Below are positions 62,397 through 64,000 of a stretch of 64,000 nucleotides of DNA, piece after piece (the stretch's first letter is position 1; every line of letters starts with the position of its first letter). Origin of the DNA: Hyphomicrobiales bacterium. Its GTDB lineage: Bacteria > Pseudomonadota > Alphaproteobacteria > Rhizobiales > Beijerinckiaceae. The stretch is from contig JAQGKD010000005.1 of NCBI GenBank assembly GCA_028290285.1, forward strand, positions 45,743-109,742. Reading direction: 5' to 3'. The notes beneath the pieces are model-generated. The model worked only from the letters and a program-made list of their open reading frames with translations, was not told where the DNA came from and did no database searches. The translations under genes and the position numbers were made by a program.

Positions 62397-62419
62397 GGCG
62401 GCGAGCGAGTCTCGCCGCC
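62397..62419 (+). terminator. stem-loop after the peroxiredoxin gene
   Basis: A perfect 9-bp stem, GGCGGCGAG (62397-62405) with CTCGCCGCC (62411-62419), loop CGAGT, starting 21 bases after the stop. No T-run follows, so it may need Rho or act as a stabiliser. Confidence 0.6.
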
Positions 62420-62632
62420 ACCGAGATCGAAACGCCAACCTGCGCACGAAAGCACCCATCTTCCAGCTACGGCTCCAAATGGCCACATTTGTTGAGCAAT
62501 CAGAGAACTCGCAGGGTCGGTTCACCGGATAACCGCGCGGCTTGAGTTCGCCGTCCAGGGCATTTGGTGTCAGCTTTCGAGGGATTTTGTAGTGACGGTC
62601 AAGCCCGTGCGCCAGTTGCGCGTTTTCTGCTC

Positions 62633-63586
62633 ATGAGGGGCGTTATCCGCACCCCCTACGGCGTCGCCCTCGCCGTCGTCCTGACATCGGGCATCGTCGC
62701 GGCGGCCAGCCACTTCGCCTCGTCCCACCCCGAGCAAATCCGGGTTGTCGAACAGGCGGCAGTTCGCGAGGTCGCCACAGCCCTTGCCAACCCGTTCGGT
62801 TCGTTGGCCAACGCGCCCGGCATCGTCGGTCCGCCCCCCGCCGCCGTCGGCCATTTCGCCGCTCTGGAAACCCTGATGCAGCGGGCCGAGCCGGCCACGT
62901 CGCCCCCCGCGCTCACAATCGAAGCCGCCCCGCAGCCTAGCGAGGCGGATCGGGCCATCCTGCAAAACGCCCCATTGCCGCCGCGACGTCCGCTGGGGGA
63001 TCTGCCCGCGTCTCAGCCTCGTGAGCGGCGTGCTCCGCAGCAGGCGGTCGCCGCTGCGCCGCCTGCCGATAACCGTGGGTTCTTCGAAAAAATCTTCAAC
63101 GCGCAGCCGACGAGTCCGGGGCCGGCGCTCGCTTATGCGCGCACCGAGGAGGGGAGCTTCGGCAATTCCCTGACGGGCGCCGCTCCCGGTACGATGGGCG
63201 GTTACGGTCCCGGCGTCGCCGTCTACGACATATCTGCACGGGCAGTGTTCATGCCCAACGGCGAAAAGCTGGAGGCGCATTCCGGCCTCGGCGAGCTTCT
63301 GGACGATCCCAATCGCGTCAACGAAAAGAACCGTGGCGCAACGCCCCCCAACGTCTACGACCTGAAACCCCGAGAGGCGCTTTTCCACGGTGTCCCGGCA
63401 CTCCGGCTCACACCCATCGGCAACGCCAACACATACGGCCGCACCGGGCTTCTGGCGCATACCTATATGCTGGGGCCGAACGGGGATTCCAACGGCTGTA
63501 TCTCATTCAAGGACTACGGCCGCTTCCTGCAGGCCTACCACAACGGCGAGGTGAAACGCCTCGTCGTCGTGACTCGCCGCACCTAG
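62633..63586 (+). CDS. DUF2778 (Tlde1-like) domain protein
   Basis: 317 residues from ATG at 62633; the frame is open from 62564. A signal anchor (TPYGVALAVVLTSGIVAAASHF), a Pro/Ala-rich linker and a C-terminal DUF2778 domain (VAVYDISARAVFMPNGEKLEAHSGLG, YDLKPREALFHGVPALRLTP). The motif LLAHTYMLGPNGDSNGCISF holds the His and Cys of an L,D-transpeptidase/carboxypeptidase-like active site; Tlde1 effectors of this family act on peptidoglycan. Here a housekeeping envelope role is more likely than an effector role, as no secretion genes are near. Confidence 0.82.
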   Translation: MRGVIRTPYGVALAVVLTSGIVAAASHFASSHPEQIRVVEQAAVREVATALANPFGSLANAPGIVGPPPAAVGHFAALETLMQRAEPATSPPALTIEAAPQPSEADRAILQNAPLPPRRPLGDLPASQPRERRAPQQAVAAAPPADNRGFFEKIFNAQPTSPGPALAYARTEEGSFGNSLTGAAPGTMGGYGPGVAVYDISARAVFMPNGEKLEAHSGLGELLDDPNRVNEKNRGATPPNVYDLKPREALFHGVPALRLTPIGNANTYGRTGLLAHTYMLGPNGDSNGCISFKDYGRFLQAYHNGEVKRLVVVTRRT

Positions 63587-63792
63587 CGCATGATCTGTGG
63601 CGTGGTCATCGGCATCGACACGGGCGGCATGGTGAGTTCGTTCACAGCCCACACCAGGAGCACGACAAGCAGGATCAGCCCGATCAGGCCGCCGCCATAG
63701 CCTCGCGAACCCCAGCCGGCCCGCCGGCCATAGTAGCTGCCGCCGCCGCCCAGAATTACGGTCACAAGAATAATCAGCAGAACCATAAGCAT
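63583..63792 (-). CDS. small Gly-rich membrane protein
   Basis: 69 residues: a hydrophobic start (MLMVLLIILVTVILGGGG), a Gly/Arg/Tyr-rich turn (SYYGRRAGWGSRGYGGG) and a second hydrophobic segment (LIGLILLVVLLVWAV). It resembles DUF3309-type two-helix proteins. GGGGGCG precedes the ATG. Convergent with the DUF2778 gene and overlapping it by 4 bases. Confidence 0.65.
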   Translation of the reverse strand: MLMVLLIILVTVILGGGGSYYGRRAGWGSRGYGGGLIGLILLVVLLVWAVNELTMPPVSMPMTTPQIMR

Positions 63793-63884
63793 CGCGTCGC
63801 CCCCATTGCATGAAATGGCAACGCATGAGCTTCGAGATGGATCCGCCGCCCTGAAAAAGCGGCGCCAGTGTTCATTCTCCTGGG

Positions 63885-64000
63885 CTATTTCTTTTCGAAC
63901 GGGAAGATGACTTTCCAGTCGCGTTTCATGTCCACGACCGTCCAGTCGTCGACAGCTGCGGCGTCCAGTGCCCTGTCGAGACGACCGATAGGTGACTTCC
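63885..64000 (-). CDS. 3' end of a gene, possibly HAD-family phosphatase
   Basis: Only the last 37 codons are in the window: ...RALDAAAVDDWTVVDMKRDWKVIFPFEKK, stop TAG at 63885-63887. The ending DMKxDWKxIFPF resembles the C-terminus of HAD-type hydrolases annotated in Hyphomicrobiales, but this is a weak match. The rest lies beyond the right edge. Confidence 0.45.
   Translation of the reverse strand, partial: KSPIGRLDRALDAAAVDDWTVVDMKRDWKVIFPFEKK

Noticed and set aside
62633..63586. Type VI effector role for the DUF2778 protein
   Set aside because: No immunity gene, adaptor or secretion genes are near, and the protein has its own signal anchor.
1..64000. tRNA, rRNA, CRISPR, insertion sequence or prophage
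   Set aside because: I looked for cloverleaf-like stretches, regularly spaced repeats, transposase motifs and terminal inverted repeats, and saw none that could be supported by eye.

Overview
The window is high-GC, densely packed and almost fully coding, and reads as chromosome of an alphaproteobacterium of the Hyphomicrobiales (Rhizobiales). Evidence: the fabD-fabG-acpP-fabF-mltG-yicC-gmk order, an lptF-lptG-lptD-surA-pdxA-rsmA block, BA14K and DUF2778 proteins, an Omp25/RopB-like porin, a two-domain cold-shock protein, Flp/Tad pilus genes and a palindromic RIME-like intergenic element. Genus cannot be told from the sequence alone. No rRNA, tRNA, CRISPR array, insertion sequence or prophage was recognised.

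Layout. 1-7.1 kb (+): fatty-acid synthesis (fabD truncated by the window edge, fabG, acpP, fabF), then mltG, yicC and gmk. 7.1-14.8 kb (-): lptF, lptG, lptD, a SurA-like chaperone, pdxA and rsmA, mostly with start/stop overlaps; pdxA carries a frameshift in a GC-dinucleotide run. 15.3-20.2 kb: pepA, a secreted protein, holC, an MFS carrier, then ubiX and a TIGR02444 protein on the minus strand. 20.4-28 kb: an accessory catabolic region with two orphan Bug-type binding proteins, an isochorismatase-fold protein lacking its cysteine, a cytoplasmic THI5/SsuA-like protein, an oxaloacetate-decarboxylase-like enzyme, a GlcG/HbpS protein, a LysR regulator and a PrpF-family tautomerase. 28-29.4 kb: a membrane protein and a porin.

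29.7-39 kb is the most coherent metabolic region. A URC1-URC4-upp triad (GTP-cyclohydrolase-II-like, DUF1688, uracil phosphoribosyltransferase) encodes the little-studied URC route of uracil breakdown. Next to it, on the other strand, an operon encodes a barbiturase/cyanuric-acid-hydrolase-family ring-opening enzyme, a NitT/TauT-type ABC importer and an amidase. Together they suggest uptake and ring opening of pyrimidine- or triazine-like N-heterocycles.

39.2-46.3 kb (-): a decayed SDR, a fused TRAP permease with its TAXI binding protein, a TauD-type dioxygenase, and a two-gene OpuC-like importer with the permease and binding protein fused. 46.5-48.7 kb (+): a SnoaL-like protein, an intradiol (hydroxyquinol-type) dioxygenase and an FMN reductase. 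48.7-55 kb: a ROK-family protein whose motifs are in circularly permuted order, BA14K, aldo/keto reductase, sirtuin, cold-shock, DUF192 and a Gln/Arg-rich repeat protein ending at a strong terminator. 55-61 kb: scattered Flp/Tad pilus genes (TadD-like, CpaD-like, cpaC, cpaB, TadG-like) split by an opposing nuclease-like gene. 61-64 kb: small secreted protein, 1-Cys peroxiredoxin, DUF2778 protein, a small membrane protein and the 3' end of another gene.
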